From positions 1-38,452 of the forward strand of contig JACRCK010000132.1 of NCBI GenBank assembly GCA_016219065.1: a DNA stretch of 38,452 nt, given 5' to 3'. The stretch comes from Deltaproteobacteria bacterium. Its GTDB lineage: Bacteria > Desulfobacterota > RBG-13-43-22. Positions 17,471 to 27,316 of the stretch are shown here, one piece after another. The notes under the pieces are model-generated. The model was not told the origin of the DNA. It saw only the letters and a list, made by a program, of their open reading frames with translations, and made no database searches. The position numbers were made by a program, and so were the translations under genes. The number at the start of each line of letters is the position of its first letter. Positions within the stretch are counted from its first letter, which is position 1.

Positions 17471-18803
17471 TCGGCTTCATAACGTTGATAACCAGGCCGG
17501 TTGGTATTTTGGGGTAAAAAAAAGTGGACTTGCGCGGCATGGTCAGCCCCGCTTCGGCCACTTCCTGAACCTGCTCAATAAGGGTGGGTTTGAGCAGAAA
17601 GGCCAGCCGGCACCACCCGGAATCCACCAGTTCCATGGCCTCGGCGGGGTCCTGGCGGTATTCGATCAGGCTCTCTCGATCCAATTCTTCGGGCTTGATC
17701 CCCAGGACCTTCTGGAAAACCAGACGGCTGAGGATCATGACATCCAGTTCCCTTAAGATCGACGGGAGATCCTCGGCGCATTTTCCTTCCAAACCGGTCT
17801 TTTTCAGGGTCAACAGGTAAAAAACCGGGGGCTGGGCGGAATAGACCCCGAATACCTGCCCCTGCCGGGCGGTTTCCTGAAAGCGGGCCAAAAATTCCTT
17901 CTTCACCTTTTTTTTGTTCGCCGGCCGGAAGGGAAACGATTCCACCAGGAAGTCCTCGGAGATTTTTTTCTCGAAGCCCAGCGTTTTCTCTTCGGCAAAG
18001 CGGCACAGGGTGCGGTGAGTAGGCAGAATGGTCAGTCCCGGGTCCTGCATGCGGCACAGGTACATCAGGGTAAAGTTAAAAGGGGCCGTCGGTGGGGCGT
18101 CGGGGAAGCGCTGTTTCATGGCTTCCCGAAAATTCAGGCCGGTTTCATAGCGGTGGTGGCCGTCGGCGATATAGACGATTTTTTCTTTGAAAAGCTGTTG
18201 GGCCTTGCTCAGGGCTGCCGGGTCGGTGACGCGCCGGATATGATGCCGGATCCGGTCTTCATCCTCATAGTCGATGAAGGGGTCGGGCTGGGCTTTGGAC
18301 CCGAGCAGATCCAGGATCTCGTTCTCCGGGTCGGAATAAAAGGAAAAAATCGGGCCGAAATGGGCTCGGCAGTAGTCCAGCAGGTGCAGACGGTCCACCT
18401 TGATGCCGGAAAAGGTTTTTTCATGGGGCCGCACCATCCCCTGGTCAAACGGTTCCAGCCCCAAAAGGGCCAGCAGACCAATCCGCTCCCGCCGGCCCAA
18501 ACCGGGAAGGCGGTAGTTGATTTTATATAGATAAAAGGTCGGCTTGGGATCCCGGATCAGGACTTTCTCCCTTTGCCAGGCTTTCAGCAGTTCCGCCGAC
18601 CGGGTATAGCGGTTTTTGGTGGGGGTATCCCCGGGCAGGATCTTCCCCAGATCCAACTGGATCATGTTGTAGGGACTTCGGGCATAAAAAGCCTCCTGCT
18701 GTTTGGGGGAAATTACATCATAGGGCGGCGTGATCACGTCCGTAAGATGGCTTATTTTTTCGGGATTGTAGATCAAACCCCGGAAAGGTGCGACTAGGGC
18801 CAT
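17451..18803 (-). CDS. DUF1015 domain protein
   Basis: PFRGLIYNPEKISHLTDVITPPYDVISPKQQEAFYARSPYNMIQLDLGK; YIADGHHRYETGLNFRE. Confidence 0.9.
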   Translation of the reverse strand: MALVAPFRGLIYNPEKISHLTDVITPPYDVISPKQQEAFYARSPYNMIQLDLGKILPGDTPTKNRYTRSAELLKAWQREKVLIRDPKPTFYLYKINYRLPGLGRRERIGLLALLGLEPFDQGMVRPHEKTFSGIKVDRLHLLDYCRAHFGPIFSFYSDPENEILDLLGSKAQPDPFIDYEDEDRIRHHIRRVTDPAALSKAQQLFKEKIVYIADGHHRYETGLNFREAMKQRFPDAPPTAPFNFTLMYLCRMQDPGLTILPTHRTLCRFAEEKTLGFEKKISEDFLVESFPFRPANKKKVKKEFLARFQETARQGQVFGVYSAQPPVFYLLTLKKTGLEGKCAEDLPSILRELDVMILSRLVFQKVLGIKPEELDRESLIEYRQDPAEAMELVDSGWCRLAFLLKPTLIEQVQEVAEAGLTMPRKSTFFYPKIPTGLVINVMKPNDSIRI

Positions 18804-18881
18804 GGGATTTTTATAACTCCTTGAGATGTTCGCTGAGTAATTTATCTTTATGACACAAAAAGAAGATTTTGTAAATCGCCG

Positions 18882-19248
18882 GCTGCAAAGTCAGATGGAA
18901 GACGGAAGATGGAAGATGGAAGCAAAGACCAATGCCCCCCCTTGTTCCTCAAATCCTGACAGATCTTTCCCGCTAAAAGCGGGACGTACCGAAAAAGCAA
19001 AAATCTTGTTTATCCTGTTAATCCTGTCCACGTCTTTCTTTGCGACCTCTGTGAGAGATGGCAGTTGCTCCCCTCTCCCATCTTCCATCCCGTGTCCTTC
19101 CGTGCCTCCCGTGTCAAAATCCTCGGTCCTGTCCAGTCTTTCCTTTGCGTCCTCTGCGACTTTGCGGTGAATGTCGTCCGTCGGCGCCTGCCCCGCGGAG
19201 GGAACCGAGGCGGGGTCTGTCCCTCCTTAGGCGGGATCTGTGGCAAAA
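18882..19248. repeat. Modular intergenic repeat island 2
   Basis: gaagacggaagatggaagatgg; cccgctaaaagcggg; taccgaaaaagcaaaa; ccgtgtccttccgtgcctcccgtgtcaaaa; ctttgcggtgaa; gtcggcgcctgccccgcgg...gaggcggggtc; tgtggcaaaa. Confidence 0.85.
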
Positions 19249-19340
19249 GAACGGCGCGCTCGGCTATTTGGGCGGCGCGTTCAGCGAACACGCCCTACCT
19301 ATTGCTCTTCTCTTTTTTCTTTTTCTTCCCTTCTCCCTTC

Positions 19341-20024
19341 TCACCCCCTGGCCCCGAAAAGGGCCGTGCCCACCCGGATCAGGGTCGCTCCCTCCTCGAT
19401 GGCGACTTCGAAGTCGTGCGACATGCCCATGGAAAGGTGCTCTAAAGTGATTTGGGGGAACTGCTTTTGCCATTCTTTTTGTCGGAGGGCCAGGGAGCGG
19501 AACCAGGGCCGGGAGCGCTCGGGGTCCGGATCGTAGGGGGGAAGGGTCATCAAACCCCGGATGCGTAAGCCCGGCCAGGAGGCGCTTTCCTCAAGCAGCC
19601 GCAGGGCTTCTTCCGGCGCCAGCCCGGCTTTGCTCGCTTCTCCGGCCTCATTGATCTGCACCAGGACCTCCAACGTTTTTTCCGCCTGCAGGCCCAATCG
19701 GTTCAATTCTATAGCCAGGGAAAGGCTGTCCAGCGTCTCGATCATGGAAAAGAGTCGGACAGCCGCTTTGGCCTTGTTCCGCTGTAAATGGCCGATGAAA
19801 TGCCAGGTTCCCTGCCCCAGGGTTTCTATCTTCAACTGGGCTTCCTGTATATAATTTTCTCCGAAGAGGGTGAGACCGGCTTGCAGAGCCTCTTGGATGC
19901 GTTCCACCGGAACGGTTTTAGTCACGGCCAGGAGCTGGACCGATTCGGGCGAACGGCCGGCCCGTCGACAGGCCTCTTCCAGACGCCGGCGGACCTGTCG
20001 TAAATTTTCAGGGCTGAAAGGCAT
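19341..20024 (-). CDS. YggS-family pyridoxal phosphate homeostasis protein
   Basis: LLAVTKTVPVERIQEALQAGLTLFGENYIQEA...WHFIGHLQRNKAK...LSMGMSHDFEVAIEEGATLIRVGTALFG. Confidence 0.93.
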   Translation of the reverse strand: MPFSPENLRQVRRRLEEACRRAGRSPESVQLLAVTKTVPVERIQEALQAGLTLFGENYIQEAQLKIETLGQGTWHFIGHLQRNKAKAAVRLFSMIETLDSLSLAIELNRLGLQAEKTLEVLVQINEAGEASKAGLAPEEALRLLEESASWPGLRIRGLMTLPPYDPDPERSRPWFRSLALRQKEWQKQFPQITLEHLSMGMSHDFEVAIEEGATLIRVGTALFGARG

Positions 20025-20625
20025 GTTTGGTGTTCCCTCCCAACCGGAATCCGGCATTTTTTTCGAAGGCTTCCAGGACTTCGGTCACCGGCAGCCCCAC
20101 CACGTTGGTGTACGAGCCCTTGATTTCCCGGACCAGAAAAGCGCCCCGACCCTGGATGGCGTAGGCCCCGGCCTTGTCCAGGGGTTCCCCGGTTTGCAGG
20201 TACCAATCGATTTCCCAGTGGGAAAGGCGTTTGAAGGTTACCCGGGTACCCACGCACCCGGCAACGGCCTTTTTCAGGGATTGGTTGATCAGGCAGAAGC
20301 CGGTGAAAACCAGGTGGGGTTTCCCGGAAAGGGCCTCCAGAAATTTTTTAGCCTCCCGGGGGGAATCCGGCTTCCCGAAGATGCGTTTCCCCAGGCTGAC
20401 CACTGTGTCGGCCCCCAGTACCCAGTCCTGCGGGAACTTCAATGAGACCGACCGGGCCTTTTCCTGAGCCATCCGTTTGGAAAAGATGACCGGCCTTTCC
20501 CCGGCCCGGGGTACCTCCTCGACGTCGGCGGCCTCCACCCGGAAGGAGATGTCCAGATCCCGCAACAGGTCCTGACGGCGGGGGGATTGGGAGGCAAGGA
20601 TCAATGAAAATGAAGACATAATCAT
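20008..20625 (-). CDS. maf: Maf-family nucleotide pyrophosphatase
   Basis: LILASQSPRRQDLLRDL; VLGADTVVSLG; YAIQGRGAFLVREIKGSYTNVVGLPV. Confidence 0.95.
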   Translation of the reverse strand: MIMSSFSLILASQSPRRQDLLRDLDISFRVEAADVEEVPRAGERPVIFSKRMAQEKARSVSLKFPQDWVLGADTVVSLGKRIFGKPDSPREAKKFLEALSGKPHLVFTGFCLINQSLKKAVAGCVGTRVTFKRLSHWEIDWYLQTGEPLDKAGAYAIQGRGAFLVREIKGSYTNVVGLPVTEVLEAFEKNAGFRLGGNTKHAFQP

Positions 20626-20639
20626 CCTGTTTTAAGTTA

Positions 20640-20780
20640 AACTCGAAATCCGAAATTCCAAATCTGAAACAAATTCAAATGACCGAATCTCAAAATTCGA
20701 AACGGTTTCTGTTTTGATCATTTGAATTTTGAAAATTCGTGTTTGTTTCGGATTTCGTGCTTCGGATTTCGGATTTAAAT
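20640..20780. repeat. CGGATTT-word inverted repeat island overlapping the 3' end of the TatD ORF
   Basis: Left arm aaatccgaaattccaaatctgaaacaaattcaaatgacc; right arm gatcatttgaattttgaaaattcgtgtttgtttcggatttcgtgcttcggatttcggattt. Confidence 0.8.
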
Positions 20781-21583
20781 TTTTTTCTAAACGCTCGGCA
20801 GGTATTCTCATAAATAACCCGCCCCAACTCCTCCAGCCCCATCCTCCTGATCTCCGCCATCCGGGCCGCGGTGTGCAGGAGCTGCACCGGTTCGTTACGC
20901 TTTCCCCGGAAAGGGTGAGGTGTCAGAAAAGGGGCGTCGGTTTCCAGAAGCAGGCTTTCCAGGGGCGCCCGGCGAACCACCTCTTCCAGGATACTCCCTT
21001 TTTTATAAGTGAGCGCCCCGGTGACGGACAGCAAGAAATGGAGGTCCAGGCAGCGGCGGGCCATGGGCCAGTCTCCGGAAAAGCAGTGAAAGATTCCCCC
21101 CACCTCTTCGGCCTTTTCTTCTTTTAAGATGTTCAGGACGTCCTCATGGGCCTCCCGGTCGTGAACGACCAGGGGCCGGGAGACTTCCCGGGCCAAGGCG
21201 ATCATGGCCCGGAAGCACTCTTTTTGACGGGCAGGGGGGGCATAGTTCCGAAAAAAATCCAGCCCCACTTCGCCGACGGCCAGCACTTTCTCGTTGGCGA
21301 TCAGAGATTTTATTTCCGAAACCTGCCGGGAGTCGAACCCGCCGGCCTCATGAGGGTGAAGTCCCACCGTGGCCCAGACCCGGGCCTCTGCTCCGGCCAG
21401 GGCCACGGCCTGCCGGCTGCTCTCCAGGTCGATGCCAATGGTGATTACGGCGGCAAAACCCTGATCCCAGGCCCGCTGCAGCACCTCCCCGCGATCCGGG
21501 TCAAAGTCTTTCATATCCAAATGGGCGTGGGAATCGATCCAGCCCCACCGGGCTTTTAAATCTTTTTTTTCAGTTATATCCAT
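20690..21583 (-). CDS. TatD-family metal-dependent hydrolase
   Basis: WIDSHAHLDMKDFDPDR; AVGEVGLDFFRNYAPP; LLLETDAPFLTPHPFRGKRNEP; C-terminal ~28 aa derive from a repeat. Confidence 0.93.
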   Translation of the reverse strand: MDITEKKDLKARWGWIDSHAHLDMKDFDPDRGEVLQRAWDQGFAAVITIGIDLESSRQAVALAGAEARVWATVGLHPHEAGGFDSRQVSEIKSLIANEKVLAVGEVGLDFFRNYAPPARQKECFRAMIALAREVSRPLVVHDREAHEDVLNILKEEKAEEVGGIFHCFSGDWPMARRCLDLHFLLSVTGALTYKKGSILEEVVRRAPLESLLLETDAPFLTPHPFRGKRNEPVQLLHTAARMAEIRRMGLEELGRVIYENTCRAFRKKFKSEIRSTKSETNTNFQNSNDQNRNRFEF

Positions 21584-21610
21584 GGTGAGGTTTTTTAGAA
21601 AGCTTATCAT

Positions 21611-21925
21611 GGGATTTTGACACGGAAAACACGGAATAACACGGAATACACGGAAAAAGACCCATGGAAGTTATCAGGAAATCGGGATTCCGATTTCCTG
21701 ATAAAATTTCTATTTCGTCCTCGTCTTTGTCCGTTTTTGTCCGTGTGTGTCTGTGGCTAAAAAGTTTTTCCCGTGTCTTCCGTGCCTCCCGTGTCAAAAA
21801 CCCTGTTCTTACGCCTTTCTTTGCGTTCTCTGCGTCTCTGCGGTGAATTCGCTTTTGTCCGTCGGCGCCTGCCCCGCGGAGGCAACCGAGGCGGGGTCCG
21901 TAGTGTCTGTGGCAAAAAAGTTTTT
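21611..21925. repeat. Modular intergenic repeat island 3
   Basis: ttttgacacggaaaacacggaataacacgg / ccgtgtcttccgtgcctcccgtgtcaaaa arms; hairpin 21671-21704; tctgcggtgaa; gcctgccccgcggaggcaaccgaggcgggg; tctgtggcaaaaaagttttt. Confidence 0.9.
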
Positions 21926-21930
21926 CAGTC

Positions 21931-23670
21931 TTATCTTCCCTGTTTCCTCCGGTACATCGCCGCGTCCGACTTGCGCAAAATCTGATTGTAATCCCGGTCG
22001 TCGGTATGATCCCCCAGAGACACGGTGTAAGTGCAGACCCGGTGTTCCTGATCCAGCACGGTCAAATGCTTCATCATGACCTCCAGGCGTTCCCGTACCG
22101 AAGCCATCTGGGCGGCATCGGTACGGGGCAGGATAACCACGAATTCATCCCCGCCGAAACGGGCCACGATATCCGTGGTCCTGAGGCAGCTTTTAATGAT
22201 TTCGGCCGTCTTTTTTAATACCTGGTCTCCCACCAGATGTCCGTAGTGGTCGTTGATTTCCTTGAAATGGTCTATGTCCAGCAGGATCATTCCCAGGTGG
22301 TCTCGGTAGCGGCGGGCCTTGGAAACTTCCTCTTCCAGCCTTTTTTCGAAATATTGCCGGTTAAAAACTCCGGTCAATCCGTCCAGGGTGGCCAGTTCGG
22401 AAAGCCTGGCCTCCAGGGCTTTGTGTTCGGTCAGGTCCTGGATGGATTCAATGGCGCCCCATAACTCCCCGTTCCGATCAAAGATGGGCGCAGACATGAA
22501 ATGGAGATACCGGTTCTTTCCGGCCAGGGATTCGAAAAAATCCTCGGCTTCAAAGGCCCCCTTCAGCAGCGGATAGGCCCGCAGCTTTTTCCCCCCGTAA
22601 AGGCTGCTCAACAGGGTCAGGTCCTGCGCTAGAATCAAATTGGCGAGCACTTGCCGTTCCTGTGGATAAAAAGGTTTCCAGACCTCCTTGCTTCCGACCA
22701 TTTCCAGACGGGAAACCCCGGTCAGTTCCACTACGGCCCGGTTCCAGAAAACGACCCGATGATCCCGATCCAAAACGAAAGTGGGGATGGGGCTGCCATC
22801 CACCAGTTCTTCGGTAATGGCTTTTTCCCGTTGCAGGGCCTCTTCCATGAGCTTCTGGTTGGTCAGGTCATGGAAAAAGCCCACGCTGCCGATTTCCTGT
22901 CCGCCTTCGTGCAAGAGGCTGCCTGAGAGGCGCATGGAAACCGTTTCTCCGTTTTTGGTCAGCAGCTCGGTCCGGTAGTCGGTCAATTTCCCCGGTCCCC
23001 CGAACCGGTTGCTTAACAGGGCTTTTTTTACCTCCTGGGCCTTGCCCGGCGGATACAGCTCGGTCACGTGAATTTTCCCGATTACCTCTTCCGGTTTATA
23101 CCCCATGATCCGGCCCGCGCCCTGGTTGAACAGCATGACCCCGCCCTGCGGATCCACGGCGATGATGCCGTCCATGGAATTTTCAACCAGTGATTCTTCG
23201 AAGGCCAGACGGCGCCGGAGTTCCCTTTCCAGGACTTTATGGGCCGTAACGTCCCGGAGAATGACAATAATGCCGGTCGGGTTCCCGGCTTCGTCGGTAA
23301 GCCGGAAGGAGGTCAGGCTAACGTCCAGCAACTCTCCGGACCGGGTCAGACGCCGGGTTTCAAAATTGGTCAGGACTTCCCCGGCCAGGACTTTCTCGAT
23401 GCCGGCAATGGTGGAACTCCTCTCCGCATGGGGGACAAAATCTATTTTTTCCCCGATCTGGTCTTCCAGATTCCAGCCGAAAAGGTGCTCGAAGGCGGGG
23501 TTGAGATTCTGGACGAGCCCTTGAAGGTCATAGATAACGATGGGGATGGGGCAGGTTTTCAGGAAGGAGTTGAACTGTTCTTCCAGGTGCAGGACCCGGC
23601 GCTGAACCTCCAGAAAAGGCAGGGCCTGCTCCACTTCGTCATCCGTCCCGGCTGGTTTGGTTCCTGTCAT
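21931..23670 (-). CDS. Multi-PAS diguanylate cyclase (PAS-GGDEF)
   Basis: LDGLTGVFNRQYFEKRLEEEVSKARRYRDHLGMILLDIDHFKEIND; RFGGDEFVVILPR; several PAS-like repeats (LFGWNLEDQIGEK, IMGYKPEEVIGK). Start reset to 23670 because the ORF's first 60 aa are translated repeat. Confidence 0.92.
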   Translation of the reverse strand: MTGTKPAGTDDEVEQALPFLEVQRRVLHLEEQFNSFLKTCPIPIVIYDLQGLVQNLNPAFEHLFGWNLEDQIGEKIDFVPHAERSSTIAGIEKVLAGEVLTNFETRRLTRSGELLDVSLTSFRLTDEAGNPTGIIVILRDVTAHKVLERELRRRLAFEESLVENSMDGIIAVDPQGGVMLFNQGAGRIMGYKPEEVIGKIHVTELYPPGKAQEVKKALLSNRFGGPGKLTDYRTELLTKNGETVSMRLSGSLLHEGGQEIGSVGFFHDLTNQKLMEEALQREKAITEELVDGSPIPTFVLDRDHRVVFWNRAVVELTGVSRLEMVGSKEVWKPFYPQERQVLANLILAQDLTLLSSLYGGKKLRAYPLLKGAFEAEDFFESLAGKNRYLHFMSAPIFDRNGELWGAIESIQDLTEHKALEARLSELATLDGLTGVFNRQYFEKRLEEEVSKARRYRDHLGMILLDIDHFKEINDHYGHLVGDQVLKKTAEIIKSCLRTTDIVARFGGDEFVVILPRTDAAQMASVRERLEVMMKHLTVLDQEHRVCTYTVSLGDHTDDRDYNQILRKSDAAMYRRKQGR

Positions 23671-23705
23671 CTCGGGGGCTCCGCCATTTAATTTTGGCAA
23701 TACGG

Positions 23706-24196
23706 GTTCACCGCAAAGGCGCAAAGGGCGCAAAGGGAAAGACAGCCTCTCGCCCGTTTCGCTCGAGATCACAGAGAGCGCAGAGAAAGACTTTTGACAC
23801 GGGAGACACGGAATAACACGGAACACACAGGAAAAGGCCATATGAATCATCCGAAAATCGGGATTCCGATTTTCGGATGCCTGCCGGCCTGCGGCGCTTT
23901 AAAAGACAGAGGTCAGAGACCAGAGATCAGAGGTCAGCAAAGACCATACAATCTTCCCCTAACCGATTTTTCCCGCTGCAAGCGGGACGGAGTCTTTTGC
24001 TTTTTCGGTCCCGCCAACGGCGGGATTACCGAAAAAGCAAAAATAATTCTCTCTCCCGTGTCTCCCGTGTCCTTCCGTGCCTCTCGTGTCAAAATCCTGT
24101 GAATCCTGTCGGACCGTCTTTCCTTTACGCCCTCTGCGGGCTTTGCGGTGAATTCGTCTTTTCCGTCCCGCCTAGGCGGGATCGGTGGCAAAAATA
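23706..24196. repeat. Modular intergenic repeat island 4
   Basis: ttcaccgcaaag (23707-23718) / ctttgcggtgaa (24141-24152); hairpins 23848-23879 and 23995-24042; CACGG arms; ggtggcaaaaata end. Confidence 0.92.
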
Positions 24197-24197
24197 A

Positions 24198-26747
24198 CTA
24201 ACGGGCGCTTTCCAAAACCAGTCGCTCGCCGATCATATGGCCCAAATCCCCTTCGTAGATCAGGGTCCGGGTCTGGTGGGCAATGGTTTCCGGATCTATC
24301 CGCAGGCGGGCCACCCCGGTTTCGATGGCGCTGCCGGCCACGGCGGCGGCTACCCGGGCCGGAACCTGAAAATCCATGCTTTTGGGAACAATGAATTCCG
24401 GGCCCAGTTCTTTTTCGGAAACCAGGTCGGCGATGGCCCGGGCCGCGGCGATTTTCATGGGTTCGTTGATCATGCGGGCCCGCACGTCGAGGGCCCCCCG
24501 GAAAACGCCGGGGAAAACCAGGGAATTGTTCACCTGATTGGGATAATCCGAACGGCCGGTGGCGACCACCAAAGCCCCGGCTTCCTTGGCGGCCTCCGGA
24601 TGGATTTCCGGATTCGGATTGGCCAGGGCAAAGATGATCGGATCAGGTCCCATGGAGCGGACCATTTCCGGGGCCAGCGCTCCGGCCACCGAAAGGCCGA
24701 TGAAGACGTCCGCCCCCTTGACCACCCGGCTCAGGTCACCGGCCAGACAATCCGGATTGGTGCAGGCGGCCATTTCCTCCTTGATCCAGTTCATCCCCTC
24801 CGGACGTCCCCGGTAGATCGCCCCTTTGGAGTCGCAGAGGACGATTTGGGTCAGGCCCAGTTCCAGCAGCAGTTTGCTCACGGCCACGGCCGCCGCCCCG
24901 GCCCCGTTGACAACCACTTTGACTCCGGTCAACGAGCGGCCGGAGATCTTGACGGCGTTGATCAGGGCCGCGGCCACCACGATGGCCGTTCCGTGCTGAT
25001 CGTCATGAAAAACCGGAATGGACATCTCTTCCCGCAGGCGCCGCTCGATGTAAAAACAGCGGGGGGCCGAGATGTCTTCCAGGTTGATCCCTCCGAAGGT
25101 GGGCTCCAACCGCTTGACGATTTCCACGATTTCATCCGCCTCCTGGGTGCCCAGACAAATGGGAAAGGCCTCCACGCGGCCCAGGGTCTGAAACAGGATG
25201 GCCTTGCCTTCCATGACCGGCATGGCCGCCCGGGCCCCGATATTGCCGAGACCCAGCACGGCGCTGCCATCGGTGACGATGGCCACCAGGTTGCCCTTGC
25301 AGGTGAAGTCGTAAACCAGCTCCGGGTTTTCCCGGATCAGGCGAGCCGGCCGTTCAGCCAGGGGCGGCAGAAAAAACTGGCTGAAAATATAATGGTCTTT
25401 GATGGCGATCTTATTTTTTATCTGCAGGACTCCACGGTACCGGCGGTGGAGCTCCAGGGCCTCCTCGGCCAGGGACTGCTTTTTTCCGGAAGGCGGGGGA
25501 ACCGGCCATTGTCCTTCATAAACGTAACGGCGGGTTTGCTCGGCAATAAAAGCCGGGTTGACTTCACCCCGGGCCTCCCCGGTTTCGACCGCGGCCCGGG
25601 CCACCGCTTCGGCGATCCGGGGTGCCATCCGGTAATCGAGGATGCGCGGCATGATATAATCGGGGGTAAGCTGCTCCGGGCTGACGCAGTCGGCCAGGGC
25701 TTCGGCGGCCGCCAGGGCCATGGTGTCGTTGATGTTGCTGGCATGGGAGTCGAGCACCCCGCGTAGAAACCCGGGGAAGACCATGGCCACATCCGACTGG
25801 TTGGGAAAATCCGCCCGGTTGAAGACCATTACCCGAACTCCGGCCTGCCGGGCTTCCTCGGGCATGATTTCCGGTTCTGGGGTGGCCAGGGCAAAAACAA
25901 TGGGGTCCCGGGCCATGGTTTGGACCATGGCGGCGGTCAAAACCTTGCCGGCGGAAAGGCCGATAAAGACATCGGCCCCTTTCAGGGCCTGGTCCAGGGG
26001 GCCCTGGAAGTTGTCGGGGTTGGTCTTTTTGACGATCTCCCATTTGGCCCAGCTCATGCCCTTCGGACGGTATTTGTAGAGGGCCCCGTCGCGGTCGCAG
26101 ACCACGACCTGTTTGATGCCGGCCTTGACCAGCAGGTCGGCACTGGCCAATCCGGCCATGCCGGCCCCGTTGATCACTACTTTTATATTTTGCCGGTCCC
26201 GGCCCGTGAGTTTCAGGGCATTGATCAGGGCCGACAGGGTCGGGATAGCCACGCCCAGGCCGTGATTGTTGAATACGGGGATATTGGCGCCCCGCTCCAG
26301 GTGATCGGTGATGGTAAAGACCTGGGGGCTGGAGATGTCTTCCAGGCAGAAGGCCCCGAAGTTGGCCGTCAGGGCCAGGGCGGTGTCGATAAACTCATAG
26401 GGGTCCCGGGCTTTGATGCAAAGGGGGAGGGCGTCGATCCCGGCGAAGGTCTTGAGGATGACCGCCTTGCCTTCCATAACCGGCAAAGCGGCCTCCGGGC
26501 CGGCCTGGCCCAACCGAAACAGACCGGATCCGTCGGTAAGGATGCCCACCGTATTGCCCCGGCAGGTCAGCAGGTAGGATTGGACCGGGTCTGCGGCGAT
26601 CCTCAGGCAGGGTTCGGCCACTCCCGGGGTATAGACCAGGCTGAGAATGTTGACGTCCTTGATGGGAATCTTGGAGGTGATCCCGATTACCCCGCGGTAG
26701 CGCTTGCGGTAGGCTAAAACCTCATCTTCCTGATTATTTTCCGGCAT
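24198..26747 (-). CDS. Tandem (double-module) malic enzyme fusion
   Basis: Module 1: [31 protein letters not shown]...[19 protein letters not shown]. Module 2: [15 protein letters not shown]...[13 protein letters not shown]...[10 protein letters not shown]...[25 protein letters not shown] lies 7 nt before ATG at 26747. Confidence 0.9.
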   Translation of the reverse strand: MPENNQEDEVLAYRKRYRGVIGITSKIPIKDVNILSLVYTPGVAEPCLRIAADPVQSYLLTCRGNTVGILTDGSGLFRLGQAGPEAALPVMEGKAVILKTFAGIDALPLCIKARDPYEFIDTALALTANFGAFCLEDISSPQVFTITDHLERGANIPVFNNHGLGVAIPTLSALINALKLTGRDRQNIKVVINGAGMAGLASADLLVKAGIKQVVVCDRDGALYKYRPKGMSWAKWEIVKKTNPDNFQGPLDQALKGADVFIGLSAGKVLTAAMVQTMARDPIVFALATPEPEIMPEEARQAGVRVMVFNRADFPNQSDVAMVFPGFLRGVLDSHASNINDTMALAAAEALADCVSPEQLTPDYIMPRILDYRMAPRIAEAVARAAVETGEARGEVNPAFIAEQTRRYVYEGQWPVPPPSGKKQSLAEEALELHRRYRGVLQIKNKIAIKDHYIFSQFFLPPLAERPARLIRENPELVYDFTCKGNLVAIVTDGSAVLGLGNIGARAAMPVMEGKAILFQTLGRVEAFPICLGTQEADEIVEIVKRLEPTFGGINLEDISAPRCFYIERRLREEMSIPVFHDDQHGTAIVVAAALINAVKISGRSLTGVKVVVNGAGAAAVAVSKLLLELGLTQIVLCDSKGAIYRGRPEGMNWIKEEMAACTNPDCLAGDLSRVVKGADVFIGLSVAGALAPEMVRSMGPDPIIFALANPNPEIHPEAAKEAGALVVATGRSDYPNQVNNSLVFPGVFRGALDVRARMINEPMKIAAARAIADLVSEKELGPEFIVPKSMDFQVPARVAAAVAGSAIETGVARLRIDPETIAHQTRTLIYEGDLGHMIGERLVLESAR

Positions 26748-26760
26748 GGCCATGCTCCTT

Positions 26761-27316
26761 AAAGACTTTTTTGCCACCGACTCACACGGACCCCGCCTCG
26801 GTTCCCTCCGCGGGGCAGGCGCCAGCGGACAAAGGCGTTTACCGCAAAGACGCAAAGGGCGCAAAGGGAAAGGCAATCTCTCGCCCGCTTCGCTCGAGTT
26901 CACGGAGAGCGCAGAGAAAGGCGAATTTATTTTTTAAAAAATCGCGGAGACGCCGATTTTTTAAAATCCCGCTTGCAGCGGGACGGCCTGCGGCGCCTTT
27001 AAAAATCAGAGATCAGAAACCAGAGATCAGAGGTCAGCAAAAACCATAGAACTCTTCCAGCACAGATTTCTCGCGAAGCGAGGGAGTCTTTTGCTTTTTC
27101 GGTCCCGCCAACGGCGGGATTACCGAAAAAGCAAAATTTTTTATCCCGTGTCCCCCGTGCGTCTTTCCCGTGCCTACCGTGTCAAAATCCCCGGGGCCGT
27201 CATCCTGTCAATCCCATTAATCCTGACTACGTTTTCCTCTGCGCCCCTTGCGTCTTTTCGGTGAATTCGCCGTTGTCCCGTCTTTGTCCAGTAGTGTCGG
27301 TGGCAAAAAAGTTTTT
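26761..27316. repeat. Modular intergenic repeat island 5 with perfect 17-bp terminal inverted repeats
   Basis: ACTTTTTTGCCACCGAC (26765-26781) / GTCGGTGGCAAAAAAGT (27296-27312); inner arms 26838-26867 / 27236-27265; hairpin 27089-27136. Confidence 0.93.

Noticed and set aside
19058-19536. Several 100-130 aa ORFs over island 2
   Set aside because: Repeat-derived reading frames (PLRPLRLCGE, FRASRVKIL type peptides), not supported as genes.
23671-23850. N-terminal 60 aa of the PAS-GGDEF ORF (CVFRVIPCLPCQKSFSALSV...PLRPLRLCGE)
   Set aside because: Translation of the CACGG and GCAAAG repeat words; ATG at 23670 gives the plausible protein start.
24237-25766. 509-aa plus-strand ORF
   Set aside because: Lies entirely antisense to the well supported malic enzyme gene; low-complexity Gly/Asp/His-rich shadow ORF in GC-rich DNA.
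26748-26903. N-terminal extension of the malic enzyme ORF (RLPFPLRPLRLCGKRL...)
   Set aside because: Translation of island 5; an AAGGAG RBS is positioned for ATG at 26747.
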